Source: Chitinivorax sp. B | GTDB taxonomy: Bacteria > Pseudomonadota > Gammaproteobacteria > Burkholderiales > SCOH01 | Assembly (NCBI RefSeq): GCF_005503445.1 | Contig: NZ_SCOH01000010.1 | Span: 62,001-126,000 of the forward strand | Direction of reading: 5' to 3' | DNA: 64,000 nt | In this document: positions 9,511-21,157 of the stretch, in pieces | Layout of the letters: each line of letters begins with the position of its first letter | Numbering within the stretch: the first letter of the stretch is position 1 | Notes under the pieces: generated by a model | Told to the model about the DNA's origin: nothing | The model's database searches: none | The model's input: only the letters and a program-made list of their open reading frames with translations | Program-made: the position numbers and the translations under genes

Positions 9511-10764
9511 ATGACCGGATATTTCATGGATGTCAGTGAGTTTTACCTGGGCAGGCAACCCGTAGTCGATCGCCAACAACGATTGGTTGGTTTTGAATTG
9601 TTGTTTCGATGTGGCCTGTCAAATGCCGCCGACGTACCTGATGACGTATCAGCCACCGCCACAGTCATCAGCCATGCTTTTGGTGATGTGGGCATTCAGG
9701 AAGTACTGGGGCCCTATTTTGGGTTGATCAATGTCTCAGAAGACTTGTTGCTGTCCGACGCGATCGAATTGCTGCCAGCCCAACGAATTGTGCTGGAGAT
9801 TCTGGAAACGGTGGAGCTATCTCCTACCGTCATTGCACGATGCCAGCAGCTGCACAAAAAGGGCTTCAGATTTGCGCTGGACGATGTTGTCACACTCACA
9901 CCACAAATGAAAACATTGTTGCCATTGATCAGCATCATCAAGTTGGACATCCCCAATCTGCACATGACCCAAGTACGGCAGTTATGCCAACAATTGGCAA
10001 ATCGGCCCGTAAAAATCCTTGCGGAGAAGGTCGATGAACCGACGCTATTTACTCAATGCAATGAGGCGGGTGCTAGCCTGTTTCAAGGCTATTACTTTGC
10101 GCGCCCTACTGTACTGTCGGGGCGAGCCTCAACACCATCAGAGATGGCACTTCTCAAGCTGCTTGGGTTAACCATGCGGGATGCGGAAACAGCAGAAATT
10201 GAGGAATGCCTGAAATTGAATGCGGACTTGTCCATCAATCTGATGAAACTGGTGAATTCTGTCGCATCTGGCTTGAGCTATAAAATCAGCAGCTTGCATC
10301 ACGCAATCACGATACTGGGGCGTCGCCAGCTTCAACGATGGCTTCAATTATTACTTTACACCTACGGCCACCATCCACAGCAAGGGCCAAGCCCGTTGAT
10401 GCAATTGGCTTCAACACGCGGCCGTTTCATGGAACTTCTGTCCATCCACCTGTACCCTGACGATTATGCATTACGTGAGCGGGCCTTTACTGTCGGGCTG
10501 CTGTCTCTGTTGGATGCGCTGCTGAACAAGCCACTATTGGAGCTATTGACCCCACTGAACCTGGCCAATGATATCAACCAGGCTTTACTGGCACGGGAAG
10601 GCATATCAGGTGAAATGCTGCAGGTAGCCATCCAGACAGAAACACGGGGCAAGGTACAAACCCCGTCTCAGTTATATTTGAAGCTGGGCACCACCATCGT
10701 CAATCGACTTCAGACCGAAGCACTGCGCTGGGTCAATGAATTGAGTGCCGACATGCACAACTGA
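9511..10764 (+). CDS. EAL and HDOD domain signalling protein (YuxH/CdgJ type)
   Basis: A 417-residue two-domain protein. Residues about 5-200 are an EAL-like domain starting LGRQPVVDRQQRLVGFELLFR; the EAL triad reads FELLFR and the normal catalytic metal residues are not seen, so phosphodiesterase activity is unlikely. Residues about 205-405 are an HDOD domain (LLKLLGLT, LSINLMKLVNSVAS, SLHHAITILGRRQLQRWLQLLLY). Such proteins act as non-catalytic c-di-GMP-linked regulators of motility and surface behaviour. Start uncertain: ATG 9526 is also possible. It converges with the GGDEF/EAL gene. Confidence 0.92.
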   Translation: MTGYFMDVSEFYLGRQPVVDRQQRLVGFELLFRCGLSNAADVPDDVSATATVISHAFGDVGIQEVLGPYFGLINVSEDLLLSDAIELLPAQRIVLEILETVELSPTVIARCQQLHKKGFRFALDDVVTLTPQMKTLLPLISIIKLDIPNLHMTQVRQLCQQLANRPVKILAEKVDEPTLFTQCNEAGASLFQGYYFARPTVLSGRASTPSEMALLKLLGLTMRDAETAEIEECLKLNADLSINLMKLVNSVASGLSYKISSLHHAITILGRRQLQRWLQLLLYTYGHHPQQGPSPLMQLASTRGRFMELLSIHLYPDDYALRERAFTVGLLSLLDALLNKPLLELLTPLNLANDINQALLAREGISGEMLQVAIQTETRGKVQTPSQLYLKLGTTIVNRLQTEALRWVNELSADMHN

Positions 10765-10794
10765 ACCTTACCTGCACCTTAATCCGGGCACGGA

Positions 10795-13700
10795 TCACAC
10801 ATGTCCCCGCCTCAACATCGGTTCAATCTCATGTGCAGGCAGTGGCCGTCCAAATAGAAAACCTTGGGCCACCTGGCAACCCAGCCTGGCCAGAAAACGG
10901 CCTTGCTCTTCGGTCTCCACCCCTTCTGCAAGTACCTGAATATTCAGACTGCGGGTCATGGCGATAATGGCGTCCACCAGCCCCGGATTGTCGTCATTGA
11001 CATTGATATCGCGCACGAACGAGCCATCAATCTTCAACGTATCCAACGGATAGCGCTTCAGATAGCTCAGGCTGGAATAACCGGTCCCGAAATCATCCAT
11101 CGAGATATTGATCCCCACACTCTTCATACGTTCCAAGGTCAAGCGCGTTTCATCCGGCTTTTGGATAGCCGTGCTTTCGGTGATCTCAATATCCAACAAA
11201 GACGGGCTTAAGCCAGTATCACGCAAGGTATCCATGATCACATTGTCGACATCCTTCAGATGGAACTGGCGAGCCGACAAATTGACCGCAACACAAACCG
11301 GGGCAATACCGGACAATTGCCAGGCACGCATCTGCTGGCAAGCTGTACGCAATACCCATTCACCAATGGGGACAATCATGCCGGTTTCTTCTGCCAACGG
11401 AATGAATTCAGCAGGTGAGATCAACCCCAATTCAGGAGACTGCCAGCGCACCAACGCCTCCAGTCCGACAATACGGCGGCTGTCCAGATCAACCTGGGGC
11501 TGGTAGTACACCACGAATTCGTTACGATCGATTGCACCACGCAGGCGGGCTTCCAGCACCAGTCGCTCCATGGCACGAGCATTCATTTCCGGGTGATAGA
11601 ACTGGAAGTTGTCACGCCCCAGTTCCTTAGCTCTATATAGCGCCACATCGGCGTTGCGCAGCAGGGTATCGATATCATCTGCATCGTTCGGAAACATGGC
11701 AATCCCGATGCTGACCCCAACAAACAGGTGATGCCCATCGATTTCGATCGGGCGACGCACCGCCCCCTGAATCTTTTCCGCGATATGTGACAGGAAGTCG
11801 CCATGTGGTATCTCCGGTACGATCAGCGCAAATTCATCGCCTCCCAGTCTTGCCAAGGTATCACCACGTCGCAGTACTTGCTGCATGTGTTGCGCCACTT
11901 CTTGCAACAACTGGTCACCTATGCCATGGCCCAGCGTATCATTGACTGTCTTGAAGCGATCCAGATCCATGTACAACACGCCAAACGGCGCGCCGTCCCG
12001 CTGGTTTGACACTGCCAACAGTTCAAGGCGATCTCTGAACAGGCGACGATTGGGCAATTCAGTCAGCGCATCATAGAACGCCAGATGACGAATAGTGCTC
12101 TCGGCAAATTTACGTTCGCTGATGTCCTCCGCCACGACCACAAAATGCGTGATCTGCCCGGCCGCACTACGCACGGGTGCTACGGTCTGCAAGCACCAGT
12201 ATTGTTCGCCATTCTTCCGCCGGTAATTGATCTCACCATGCCACTCCCTGCCGCTGAGCATGTCACGCAACATGCCAGCAAACGCATCATGGGAACCCGG
12301 CTCGGTATCCAGTGCCTGCAGGCTCCTACCCAGCACATCTTCCTGACTGAAGCCACTGGTAACACAAAATTTGGGGTTCACATACTCAATGTCGCCCAAC
12401 GCATCGGTAATAATCACCATATTACCGCTTTGCTCCACCGCCAATGACAGTTTGCTTAGCTGCTCGGTTGCACGCTTCATCTCCGTGATGTCATTGATCG
12501 CGGCCAATACTCGGTGATATTGCGATCCGCTTTTGCCCAAACCCCAGCTTGTCCCGACCTGGATGCGCTTGCCATCCAGCGTGTTGTATTCGGTCTCGGT
12601 ATAAGTCGCTGTTTCGTTTCTCAGAATCGCACAGCCGATCTTCGCAAAATCATGTAAGGCATCTTCAGTCAGCATTTGTCTGAAATTGGCCAGCAATTGT
12701 TGCCTGGATGAGGCACCAAATACTTCCATCGCCGTCTGATTGACGTTATGAAGGTTGATACGATCGCAAAATGCCTGTCGGATCTGATGATTGGCCAGCA
12801 ATGCCTCTGGCGATGCATTGGGATGTTGGCTTTGCAAGGCCTGTAAAAAACTCAGTGCCTCGGTGAAATCCTCTTCCCACAATGACACTGGCGCAGTATC
12901 AAATAGACGACGGTAGAGCTGTTCACTTTCGTTCAGGGCTGCCTGGGCCTGCTTGAGATTCGAAATATCCACAGCAAACAGAATACCCTCGCCATTCGGC
13001 AACGAAGCCCGGCCAGCCAATACCGCATGCTCACTACCATCGTCATGCCGAAGATGAATTTCAAATGGTTTGGAATACCCTGAATCATTCGATGTTTCTG
13101 CCAGAGGTTCAGCAAAATCATCTGGCAGCACACTTCGCCAGTGCGTACGACCTTCTGCCAGTTGCTGTCGTGTCCGATCAGACAACGCGAGGAAAATGTC
13201 ATTGGCTTCTGTCAGGTATCCATCACTGGATACGAAAGCGATACCCAGCAGGTTCGATTCGAACAAACGTGTCAGCCTAGCTGTACTGATGTTCAATTGC
13301 TGTTGCGCTTGAACTTTTTCCGTCACATCATCTGCAATGATCAGACGCGCTGGCATTTCACCATATTCCACCGCATGGCTGAATACGTCCACGAGGATCA
13401 ATTCACCGGTTTTGCTCCGTGTCTCCCATACGCCCAGCGCCAAACCATCCTGACTATCATCCTGCTGGATCACATGTAGATCCGGTAACATATGACAGGC
13501 AATGACTTCGTCCAACGTGCTGGTTGCCAGCTCATGTGGCCGGTAACCATAGCGGGACAGCATCGCATGGTTGATCGCTAGGATGCGATTGCTGCCACGT
13601 TCGTATACACACATCATGTGCGGGTTATCGTCAAACAGTGCTTGATAATAGGCTGCCGAACGACGCAACTGCGTTTCATAAGCGAGCCGTTCGGTAATGT

Positions 13701-14325
13701 CGTTGACCCAGATCAGCGATCGATCTAACGATGCGCCGGGCAGGCGACGAGCAATCAGTTGTGCTTGAAACAGACAACCGTCACGTCGTCGTGCCGTCAT
13801 CACCAATGGTGGCGGCACCACACCACCTTGCAGAATGGACTGCATATAGGACACTACGGCCGTCTGCTCGTTCTGTGCAAGCATGTCCGCAAACGCAATG
13901 CCAATCGGCTCACCGGCGTTGGCAAAGCCAAACATCTGCAGGAAGGCCGGGTTAGCCATATCCACCATCCCCGCCTCCAATACCGCAATCGCATTGCTGG
14001 AGAAATCAAACACAGCCCGCAATTCGGCATCACGCTGTTTGATGGTATGCCCAGCACGACGCACCCGGAAGGAAAGCAGCAGTAGCAAAATCCCTGCGGC
14101 CGTAAAACCAATCGCCGCTGAAATCAGGTTTGGCAATGCAGCCAAGCCATCGGGCTCTCGCTGTTGCCGCAAGATATCCATCGACAGGTAAACCCAGCCG
14201 GAAAGGGCAGAGAAGAAAAACAGAACCAGCACACCCCAAATTGCAGTTGCAATTCTGGAGTCGCCGAAATTGGGACGATTCAACATGTCCTCATCAGGTT
14301 GAATAACGAGTATATGGGCAGCCAT
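10795..14325 (-). CDS. Membrane PAS-GGDEF-EAL protein (c-di-GMP turnover)
   Basis: A 1176-residue signalling protein. Two membrane helices near residues 28-48 and 66-84 anchor it. Several PAS domains fill about 95-735 (the last contains [20 protein letters not shown] and ISERKFAE). The GGDEF domain (about 740-900) has an intact [13 protein letters not shown] and [14 protein letters not shown], and the EAL domain (about 910-1165) has [15 protein letters not shown] and [19 protein letters not shown]. Both catalytic sites look intact. The start may be ATG 14286 instead. It converges with the EAL/HDOD gene 30 bp away. Confidence 0.95.
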   Translation of the reverse strand: MAAHILVIQPDEDMLNRPNFGDSRIATAIWGVLVLFFFSALSGWVYLSMDILRQQREPDGLAALPNLISAAIGFTAAGILLLLLSFRVRRAGHTIKQRDAELRAVFDFSSNAIAVLEAGMVDMANPAFLQMFGFANAGEPIGIAFADMLAQNEQTAVVSYMQSILQGGVVPPPLVMTARRRDGCLFQAQLIARRLPGASLDRSLIWVNDITERLAYETQLRRSAAYYQALFDDNPHMMCVYERGSNRILAINHAMLSRYGYRPHELATSTLDEVIACHMLPDLHVIQQDDSQDGLALGVWETRSKTGELILVDVFSHAVEYGEMPARLIIADDVTEKVQAQQQLNISTARLTRLFESNLLGIAFVSSDGYLTEANDIFLALSDRTRQQLAEGRTHWRSVLPDDFAEPLAETSNDSGYSKPFEIHLRHDDGSEHAVLAGRASLPNGEGILFAVDISNLKQAQAALNESEQLYRRLFDTAPVSLWEEDFTEALSFLQALQSQHPNASPEALLANHQIRQAFCDRINLHNVNQTAMEVFGASSRQQLLANFRQMLTEDALHDFAKIGCAILRNETATYTETEYNTLDGKRIQVGTSWGLGKSGSQYHRVLAAINDITEMKRATEQLSKLSLAVEQSGNMVIITDALGDIEYVNPKFCVTSGFSQEDVLGRSLQALDTEPGSHDAFAGMLRDMLSGREWHGEINYRRKNGEQYWCLQTVAPVRSAAGQITHFVVVAEDISERKFAESTIRHLAFYDALTELPNRRLFRDRLELLAVSNQRDGAPFGVLYMDLDRFKTVNDTLGHGIGDQLLQEVAQHMQQVLRRGDTLARLGGDEFALIVPEIPHGDFLSHIAEKIQGAVRRPIEIDGHHLFVGVSIGIAMFPNDADDIDTLLRNADVALYRAKELGRDNFQFYHPEMNARAMERLVLEARLRGAIDRNEFVVYYQPQVDLDSRRIVGLEALVRWQSPELGLISPAEFIPLAEETGMIVPIGEWVLRTACQQMRAWQLSGIAPVCVAVNLSARQFHLKDVDNVIMDTLRDTGLSPSLLDIEITESTAIQKPDETRLTLERMKSVGINISMDDFGTGYSSLSYLKRYPLDTLKIDGSFVRDINVNDDNPGLVDAIIAMTRSLNIQVLAEGVETEEQGRFLARLGCQVAQGFLFGRPLPAHEIEPMLRRGHV

Positions 14326-14472
14326 GCCAACCGACTGCTTGCCAGTTAGTGCATGTCACACCAAAATCATGGTGCTCATGTCAATTGCAAACGCGCTGAC
14401 ATTACTTGGCATAATACAGGCGCTGTTACCGTTATCGCCGAAAATACGTCATCGTGCAAATGAGGACCTCAA

Positions 14473-14508
14473 AAACAAAATGGCCAGCTCACGCCAGCCA
14501 TTTTGTTT
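14473..14508 (-). terminator. Terminator downstream of alaS
   Basis: A perfect 12-bp stem AAACAAAATGGC / GCCATTTTGTTT with a 12-nt loop; on the minus strand it runs into a T-rich tail. It lies 16 bp beyond the alaS stop. Confidence 0.85.
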
Positions 14509-14523
14509 GCCGCCACTTGGGCA

Positions 14524-17151
14524 TTACAGCTTGCCTGCAACCCAATCGGCTACGCTAACAAGCGCTACTGGCAGCGCTTCCGGTTGGGTACCACCCGCCT
14601 GAGCCATATCGGAACGACCGCCCCCTTTGCCACCTACCTGTTGGGCAACAAAGTTGACTAGCTCACCCGCTTTGACCTTGCTCGTTGAATCGGCAGTGAC
14701 ACCTGCAACCAGTAATACCTTACCATCATTCACTGTCGCCAGAACGATGGCTGCCGAACCCAATTTGTCCTTGAGCTTGTCCATCATGTCACGCAGGGTA
14801 TTGCCGTCCGCACCATCAATCACCGCAGCCAGCACCTTGAGCCCTTTAATCTCCTTAGCCTGGGCCAGTAGTTCGTCACCTTGGCTGGAAGCCAGTTTGC
14901 CTTTCAAACGTGCCAGTTCTTTCTCAAGGACTTTGACGTTTTCCTGAATTTGGCCAATCTTACTCAGCAGTTCAGCTGGTTGCACCTTGACCAAGGCTGC
15001 AACCTCTTTCAGTTGGGCTTCCTGTGCTTGTACGAAAGCCAATGCACCTTCACCGGTCACAGCCTCGATACGACGCACACCTGCGGCCACACCACCTTCG
15101 GAGATAATCTTGAAGAAGCCGATATCGCCAGTCCGATGCACGTGTGTTCCACCACACAGTTCAGTGGAAAAATTACCCATCTTCAGCACACGAACCTCAT
15201 CGCCATACTTTTCGCCAAACAGCGCCATGGCGCCAGCACGTATTGCGTCATCGTAGGACATCAAGGTAGCGGTCACATCGTAATTGGATGCAACAACGTG
15301 GTTAACCACCGCCTCAATACGAGCCAGTTCTTCGGTAGTGACAGCTTGAGTATGGGCAAAGTCGAAACGGGTACGTTCATGATTCACCAACGAGCCCTTT
15401 TGCGACACATGCCTACCCAAAACCTCGCGCAATGCAGCGTGCAACAGGTGTGTCGCAGAGTGATTACGGGCCGTCGCCACACGCTTATGCAGATCGATAG
15501 TGGCTTGTACCGCGTCGCCCACTTTCAATGCCCCACGTGTTAGTTGACCAGTATGGCCAAACACGGCCGCCTTGATTTTCTGGGTATCCAGTACATCGAA
15601 CAGCGCATCCAAACCGCCTGCGGCAGAAATTTCACCAAGGTCACCCACCTGACCGCCACCTTCAGCATAGAACGGCGTATTGTCGAGGACGACAATCCCT
15701 TCATCACCAGTCTGCAATTGCTCGACAGCTTCACCATTCTTATACAATGCCAGCACAGTTGCATCCACGCTGGACTTCAAATACCCCTCGAAACAGGTAT
15801 CCTTCCCACAGTATTCAACGTTGCCAGTCATCTTGAAGGTTGATGCTGCACGTGCGCGGTCGCGCTGGGCTTCCATCTCGCGCTCGAAGCCCCCCATGTC
15901 GACTTCCACCTCACGCTCACGACAGATATCGTTGGTCAGATCTGCCGGGAAACCAAACGTATCGTACAATTTGAAAGCCACGTCCCCGGATAGCACTTTC
16001 GTGCCATCGGCCAAAGCGGCTTCCAACAGCCCCATTCCGTTATCCAGCGTTTTTGCAAACTGCTCTTCTTCCTGCTTAAGTGCAGAAGCAATACGTTCTT
16101 GCTCAGTCTTCAACTCAGGATAAGCATCCCCCATCACCTCAACCAAGGTTGGCACCAGTTTGTGGAAGAACAGGCCCTTTTGGCCCAGTTTGTAACCGTG
16201 GCGGATCGCACGACGGATAATTCGGCGCAATACATAACCACGACCATCATTGGATGGCATAACACCGTCAGCGATCAGGAATGAACAGGCACGGATATGA
16301 TCTGCAATGACATTCAGTGACGGACTGTTACGGTCTGCCGCACCCGTTGCACGTGTCGCCGCCTCGATCAATGTCTGGAACAGGTCGATCTCATAATTGG
16401 AATGTACATGCTGAAGCACAGCAGAAATACGCTCCAACCCCATCCCAGTATCGACGGAGGGTTTCGGTAGTGGGTGCAGCGTACCACTCTCGTCACGGTT
16501 GAACTGCATGAATACGTTGTTCCAGATTTCGATGTAGCGATCACCATCTTCCTCAGGTGATCCGGGAGGCCCACCCCAGATTTCCGGGCCATGATCGTAG
16601 AAAATCTCGGTACACGGGCCACACGGGCCTGTATCACCCATCGTCCAGAAATTGTCAGACGCGTAAGGCGCACCTTTGTTATCGCCAATGCGGATCATGC
16701 GCTCGGCAGGAATACCGACTTCTTTATGCCAGATATCGTAGGCTTCATTATCTGTGGCATAAACGGTCACCCAGAGTTTTTCTTGTGGCAAGTTCAACCA
16801 TTGTGGCGAAGTCAGGAATTCCCATGCGTATTTGATGGCATCCTGTTTGAAATAGTCACCAAAGCTGAAATTACCCAACATCTCGAAGAAAGTATGGTGA
16901 CGTGCAGTGTAGCCGACGTTTTCCAAGTCATTGTGCTTACCACCTGCACGAACACATTTCTGAGAAGTCGTGGCACGGGTATAGGCGCGCTTGTCAAAAC
17001 CAAGGAAGACATCCTTGAACTGGTTCATACCTGCATTGGTAAACAACAATGTCGGGTCATCACCCGGTACCAAGCTGGACGATGCCACAACCTGGTGGCC
17101 CTTCGAAGCAAAAAAGTCGAGGAATTTCTGTCGGATTTCTGCGGATTTCAT
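14524..17151 (-). CDS. alaS: Alanine--tRNA ligase
   Basis: Charges tRNA-Ala. The 875 residues match the family length. The class II core begins with [18 protein letters not shown] and holds [14 protein letters not shown]. The editing domain zinc motif is visible as [11 protein letters not shown] and later [15 protein letters not shown]. The C-terminal DHHA1 region ends [19 protein letters not shown] 17151 is the family start. It sits 29 nt after the HAD gene on the same strand and may be cotranscribed with it. Confidence 0.98.
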   Translation of the reverse strand: MKSAEIRQKFLDFFASKGHQVVASSSLVPGDDPTLLFTNAGMNQFKDVFLGFDKRAYTRATTSQKCVRAGGKHNDLENVGYTARHHTFFEMLGNFSFGDYFKQDAIKYAWEFLTSPQWLNLPQEKLWVTVYATDNEAYDIWHKEVGIPAERMIRIGDNKGAPYASDNFWTMGDTGPCGPCTEIFYDHGPEIWGGPPGSPEEDGDRYIEIWNNVFMQFNRDESGTLHPLPKPSVDTGMGLERISAVLQHVHSNYEIDLFQTLIEAATRATGAADRNSPSLNVIADHIRACSFLIADGVMPSNDGRGYVLRRIIRRAIRHGYKLGQKGLFFHKLVPTLVEVMGDAYPELKTEQERIASALKQEEEQFAKTLDNGMGLLEAALADGTKVLSGDVAFKLYDTFGFPADLTNDICREREVEVDMGGFEREMEAQRDRARAASTFKMTGNVEYCGKDTCFEGYLKSSVDATVLALYKNGEAVEQLQTGDEGIVVLDNTPFYAEGGGQVGDLGEISAAGGLDALFDVLDTQKIKAAVFGHTGQLTRGALKVGDAVQATIDLHKRVATARNHSATHLLHAALREVLGRHVSQKGSLVNHERTRFDFAHTQAVTTEELARIEAVVNHVVASNYDVTATLMSYDDAIRAGAMALFGEKYGDEVRVLKMGNFSTELCGGTHVHRTGDIGFFKIISEGGVAAGVRRIEAVTGEGALAFVQAQEAQLKEVAALVKVQPAELLSKIGQIQENVKVLEKELARLKGKLASSQGDELLAQAKEIKGLKVLAAVIDGADGNTLRDMMDKLKDKLGSAAIVLATVNDGKVLLVAGVTADSTSKVKAGELVNFVAQQVGGKGGGRSDMAQAGGTQPEALPVALVSVADWVAGKL

Positions 17152-17180
17152 CCTGTGCAAACCTTATCGTTCTCTATCTT

Positions 17181-17891
17181 TTATTCAGCTTGTGTCGTGC
17201 AGGTCTGACTTGCCATACACCACCCCAAACATTCCAGCAATTCATTCACGGCTGGCGGCCCTGGCCACCACAACTCATCGTCAGCCATCACTGATTGTAG
17301 CTCGGCGCCAACACCCACAAATCGCCAGCCCAAAGACCGCGTCGCTGTCTGATCCCAATGACCGTCACCGACATATGCGACCGCATCGAACGCTGTCACT
17401 GCATATTGCGTCAAGGCGCGATGATGAGCCAATTGCATGATGGCTTGACGAGATGTTGCTTCACATGCAGCCGCAAACGGGACTTGCTGTAAATCATAAC
17501 CACAACCTTCCAGCTTCAGCCTAGCTTCTGCCCCCCAGCCTCCGGTAGCAATTGCAATGGCCACATCCGATCGCTGCTTGAGAGCCGCCCACAAGGGAAT
17601 GCCGCCTGGCAATGGCTGGCAGTGCGTGGTATGCACAGCATGATAAGCACGCATCAACCCATTGAATCGTCCCTGAACTGCTGCAGATTCCTCTTCAGTC
17701 ACCAACCGTCCAAATGCACGCAGGACAATCTCACCAAGGATACCGGAGGATGTGACATGCGTATAGGCACGCCAGTCCGGGTTGATTTCACGAATACCCA
17801 GTACTTCATCGACGGCTTGGCAAAACAGTTCGCCATCGTAGTGCAGTGAGTCGACGAGCGTACCGTCAACGTCAAACATGATCAGTTTCAA
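17181..17891 (-). CDS. HAD-family hydrolase, phosphoglycolate-phosphatase-like
   Basis: A 236-residue HAD phosphatase. Motif I is FDVDGTLVDS with the nucleophile and acid/base Asp pair, motif II ATGG, motif IV YVGDGHWDQTA (only one clear acidic pair, with WDQ). An alpha-helical cap fills about 18-95. The substrate is not evident; small phosphomonoesters are likely. The frame opens with TTG at 17891 (GAAGAG 8 nt upstream), giving the usual MKLIMFDVDG beginning; ATG 17879 is the alternative. It lies just upstream of alaS. Confidence 0.88.
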   Translation of the reverse strand: MKLIMFDVDGTLVDSLHYDGELFCQAVDEVLGIREINPDWRAYTHVTSSGILGEIVLRAFGRLVTEEESAAVQGRFNGLMRAYHAVHTTHCQPLPGGIPLWAALKQRSDVAIAIATGGWGAEARLKLEGCGYDLQQVPFAAACEATSRQAIMQLAHHRALTQYAVTAFDAVAYVGDGHWDQTATRSLGWRFVGVGAELQSVMADDELWWPGPPAVNELLECLGWCMASQTCTTQAE

Positions 17892-18283
17892 AGCATAGAC
17901 TCTTCAGACAAATATACCTGCCAGTAACCAATCCCTGACTCATCTCAAAAACAAGCCAAGCTACATACAGTCATGTATATAGTCAGACAAAACACCATAT
18001 TGACAGGGAAGCCACATTGGCTGGCAGGCCAAAAGCAGGAATATACACGCTCAACGCATGAAGCGCACCGCTCAGATAAGCCCGTTCACATCTCTTGGTA
18101 TTTGATACATTGACAGTGGTGGTGAGATCGGAAACGGTACTGACCAAGGCTGTGGAGGACGACAGCTTATAAGATTTCGTGCCCAGACCTACTACACATG
18201 ACAACTATCACCCATTGAAACTGATCTACACCATCGCACCAGATGGAGAATGCTGCTCTCGATGAGAAGTCACCAATAGGCAA
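17892..18283. other. Intergenic region with no recognised element
   Basis: 392 bp between the small secreted protein gene and the HAD gene, both on minus. A 73-codon open frame at 17983-18204 has no protein-like features. I see no RNA gene or clear terminator. Confidence 0.5.
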
Positions 18284-18709
18284 TCAGCCTCCGGGAGCCA
18301 ACATACCCATTTCACGGTAATCAATTGCAATCGCTTTACCGTTTTTCAAGCCACAACGGACTTCCAGTGCAGACCATTGCACACCACTTTGACGTTTTCG
18401 GGCAATCGCCTTGAAAGTCACCAGCTCATCGACTTTACGTGGTTTGGCTTTGCTGAACACCTGATTGAACGGAATCTTGTCTGCCGACAGATAGCTGGGC
18501 TTATCTTTTTGGTCGGTATCGACATAACCGATACGGTCAAAGGCCCGGCTCTTACCAATAACATCATCTGTAACAGCCATGCAGAAAGGCATGAAATCGG
18601 GCATACCTTCCAAGGTTTGATAGTAGGCAACACGTTTTTCATAAGTGCTGGCTTGCGCTACACCTATTATTGTCACACTAAACAATACAATCCAGGCAAC
18701 GGGCCTCAT
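18284..18709 (-). CDS. Small secreted protein downstream of recX
   Basis: A 141-residue protein with a signal peptide ([20 protein letters not shown], cleavage near residue 20). The mature part contains two cysteines (PFCMAVTDDV and EVRCGLKNGK), which may form a disulfide, and an IDYREMG ending. It may belong to the BspC-like group of small periplasmic proteins, but I recall this only weakly. Its ATG overlaps the recX stop by 4 nt (ATGA), so it is translated with recX. Confidence 0.85.
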   Translation of the reverse strand: MRPVAWIVLFSVTIIGVAQASTYEKRVAYYQTLEGMPDFMPFCMAVTDDVIGKSRAFDRIGYVDTDQKDKPSYLSADKIPFNQVFSKAKPRKVDELVTFKAIARKRQSGVQWSALEVRCGLKNGKAIAIDYREMGMLAPGG

Positions 18710-19164
18710 TCATCCTCCAGATTCCGCAAGATCTTGAGGATGACATCATAGCCGAAGCCACGACTCTGCAAAAATCTTACCTGCCTAGCCTTCTCTTTAT
18801 CGCTATCTGGCAACTGACCAAATTTACGTTGCCACAACGCGCGTGCCACAGCAAGATCATCATGCATTACCGCATTTAGCTCCGCATCGATGATTTCGCT
18901 CGCTACACCCTTCTCGCGCAATTCCTGACGGATTCGACGGGTACCAAACTGGCCATTGCGATGGCGAACCATCTGTTCGGCATATCGGTTATCGGACAAC
19001 CACCCTTCCTCGCACAAAGTAGCGAGCAAGGTGTCTATTTCAGCGCTATCCTCACAATAACGAGCCAGCTTGGCAGCCAATTCAGTGCGTGAGTGTTCGC
19101 GGCGTGCCAAGATCCGCAAAGCCCGGTCACGCAACGAAACTTCATTGTCAGAACGCGGGCTCAT
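18706..19164 (-). CDS. recX: Regulatory protein RecX
   Basis: Modulates RecA filaments by blocking their extension. About 152 residues from ATG 19164, built of three-helix repeats: [23 protein letters not shown], then [12 protein letters not shown] and [14 protein letters not shown], with the last repeat [21 protein letters not shown]. It overlaps the end of recA by 17 nt, so it is expressed from the same SOS-controlled transcript. The exact start is uncertain because no well-spaced ribosome site is seen; an in-frame start at 19197 is possible. Confidence 0.93.
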   Translation of the reverse strand: MSPRSDNEVSLRDRALRILARREHSRTELAAKLARYCEDSAEIDTLLATLCEEGWLSDNRYAEQMVRHRNGQFGTRRIRQELREKGVASEIIDAELNAVMHDDLAVARALWQRKFGQLPDSDKEKARQVRFLQSRGFGYDVILKILRNLEDE

Positions 19165-20194
19165 CCTCTGCATCATTAACGATATCGGTGTTTGCAAAAG
19201 TCTTGTTTACACCCGCAGCATCCCGAACTTTGTTTTCGATTTCTTTGGCGATGGCTGGATTTTCACGCAAGTATTCACGGGAATTATCCTTGCCCTGGCC
19301 AATTTTGCTGCCGCCATAGGAATACCAAGCTCCAGATTTCTCCACGATCTTGAACTGCACACCTAATTCAATGATTTCCCCCTCACGGGAAATACCTTCG
19401 CCATAGAGAATATCGAACAATGCTTCGCGGAAAGGTGGTGAAACCTTGTTTTTGACAACCTTGACGCGAGTTTCGTTACCGATGACTTCCTCACCCTTCT
19501 TGATCGAGCCAATTCGACGAATATCCAGACGAACCGACGCATAGAATTTCAGCGCGTTACCACCAGTGGTAGTCTCTGGGTTACCAAACATCACACCGAT
19601 CTTCATGCGGATCTGGTTGATGAAGATCACCAAGGTGTTGGTACGTTTGATGTTGGCAGTCAGCTTACGCAGTGCCTGACTCATCAAGCGTGCTTGCAAG
19701 CCCACATGGCTGTCACCCATCTCACCTTCAATTTCTGCTTTGGGAACTAAGGCGGCTACTGAATCAATCACGATGATGTCAACACCGCCAGAACGCACCA
19801 GCATGTCGGAAATTTCCAACGCTTGTTCACCAGTATCTGGTTGAGAGATCAACATTTCCGGTACATTCACACCCAATTTGGCGGCATAGGTTGGGTCAAG
19901 CGCATTTTCAGCATCAATATATGCAGCAACCCCCCCCATTTTCTGTACTTCGGCCACTACCTGCAGACACAAAGTGGTTTTACCAGATGACTCCGGACCG
20001 TAAATTTCAATGATACGGCCTTTGGGCAGCCCCCCCACACCCAACGCCAGATCCAGGCCCAGCGAGCCGGTGGAGACGACTTGCAAATCGTTCTCGATCT
20101 GGTTTTCGCCCATCTTCATGATTGAGCCCTTGCCAAACTGCTTTTCGATTTGCGCCAGCGCCGCAGCCAGCGCTTTGTTCTTGTTGTCATCCAT
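19148..20194 (-). CDS. recA: Recombinase RecA
   Basis: Catalyses homologous strand exchange and LexA self-cleavage in the SOS response. 348 residues, starting [20 protein letters not shown] as is normal in proteobacteria. Walker [10 protein letters not shown], Walker [18 protein letters not shown], loop L1 [15 protein letters not shown], and loop L2 with [19 protein letters not shown] are all intact. The acidic C-terminus is short. ATG 20194 has AGGA 10 nt upstream. The promoter 70-110 bp upstream carries a LexA box. Confidence 0.99.
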   Translation of the reverse strand: MDDNKNKALAAALAQIEKQFGKGSIMKMGENQIENDLQVVSTGSLGLDLALGVGGLPKGRIIEIYGPESSGKTTLCLQVVAEVQKMGGVAAYIDAENALDPTYAAKLGVNVPEMLISQPDTGEQALEISDMLVRSGGVDIIVIDSVAALVPKAEIEGEMGDSHVGLQARLMSQALRKLTANIKRTNTLVIFINQIRMKIGVMFGNPETTTGGNALKFYASVRLDIRRIGSIKKGEEVIGNETRVKVVKNKVSPPFREALFDILYGEGISREGEIIELGVQFKIVEKSGAWYSYGGSKIGQGKDNSREYLRENPAIAKEIENKVRDAAGVNKTFANTDIVNDAEDEPAF

Positions 20195-20265
20195 CAGCGT
20201 CGAGTCCTTTGAAAAGTCAATCAATTATTGCATAATCAGCGTGGCCCATTCGGCGCCATCAAAGA

Positions 20266-20301
20266 CTGTATATTTATACAGAATTCAATTCATTCCTGCA
20301 A
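20266..20301 (-). promoter_or_regulatory. recA promoter with LexA (SOS) box
   Basis: The minus strand reads TTGCAG (20301-20296), a 17-bp spacer and TATAAA (20278-20273). CTGTATAAATATACAG, a CTGT-N8-ACAG SOS box, covers 20281-20266 and overlaps the -10. LexA binding there would block recA-recX transcription until DNA damage. Confidence 0.88.
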
Positions 20302-20327
20302 GCTAATCTTCACATTCAACCAGCTGC

Positions 20328-21017
20328 TCAATCTGTCAAATCGTGCTGTAAAGCGGGCGCGCGATCGATTCTATACAGCACAGCCATGACTCCCAAAGTT
20401 GCCGCGAGCAGGTAGCCGGCGCCAAACAACCAGAATACGTAAGGAATAAGAAAGTAATAGCAACGCATACCCAGGCTGTAATAGCCCCCTGCCCGATTGA
20501 TCAGCATAGTTGCACGTGGTAAAGCAGTTGGCACTTTTTCCGGATCGCGAAATGCTGCCAATACATAGCCCAGATGATTGAAGATTCTGATGGCCGTTGT
20601 GAAGCAGAAAAAAGCAGAGATCAGCAGTAGTACAATAACCATCACCTTGACCAGCAACAACCCTGGTGTCAAACCATAGCGAATGCCAAACAGGCTGATA
20701 CTGCCATTGTGCCCTGCCTGCGCACCAAAGCTCAGGGTGCCAATGATCAGCAAGACTGCTGTTGAGGCAAGAAATGTTGCAGCCATGGTGGAGTTTCGCA
20801 ATGTCTGCACGGCCAGGATGTCATCCCCGCCACGTTTTGCCAGCATGACCAACCATTCCTTCCTTGCTTCGTTGCTCATACCAAACAAGGAATAGTGCGG
20901 GTCACGCCGAGTGCGGATCTTGACCATCTGCTGATACAGCCAAAGTAAAAACGTCGATGTGATCAAACATATCAAATCGATGGGGTTGGCCAACAATCCA
21001 GCAATACCTTGCTCCAC
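20328..21017 (-). CDS. DUF599 family membrane protein
   Basis: A 229-residue inner-membrane protein with about four hydrophobic segments (near 12-30, 80-98, 122-145 and 185-215). RRDPHYSLFGMSNEARKEW, then MLAKRGGDDILAVQTLRNSTMAA, is characteristic of DUF599, whose function is unknown. It starts with GTG at 21017, with GGAGG just upstream. It lies between the binding-protein gene and recA, all on the minus strand, but a terminator separates it from the former. Confidence 0.87.
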   Translation of the reverse strand: MEQGIAGLLANPIDLICLITSTFLLWLYQQMVKIRTRRDPHYSLFGMSNEARKEWLVMLAKRGGDDILAVQTLRNSTMAATFLASTAVLLIIGTLSFGAQAGHNGSISLFGIRYGLTPGLLLVKVMVIVLLLISAFFCFTTAIRIFNHLGYVLAAFRDPEKVPTALPRATMLINRAGGYYSLGMRCYYFLIPYVFWLFGAGYLLAATLGVMAVLYRIDRAPALQHDLTD

Positions 21018-21096
21018 CCTGCCTCCAATGGTTTCAAGCCGTTAAATCACACGAAAAAGCAGCACCTGAGCTAGCACCTACAACCTGTCAGCATTA

Positions 21097-21130
21097 TAAA
21101 ACGACAAGGCCGTCGCCCACTGCGACGGCC
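21097..21130 (-). terminator. Terminator after the periplasmic binding-protein gene
   Basis: A perfect 9-bp stem GGCCGTCGC / GCGACGGCC with a 5-nt loop (21108-21130), followed on the minus strand by TTGTCGTTTT. Confidence 0.85.
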
Positions 21131-21157
21131 CAGCCAATCCACCGAATGAACTGAACG

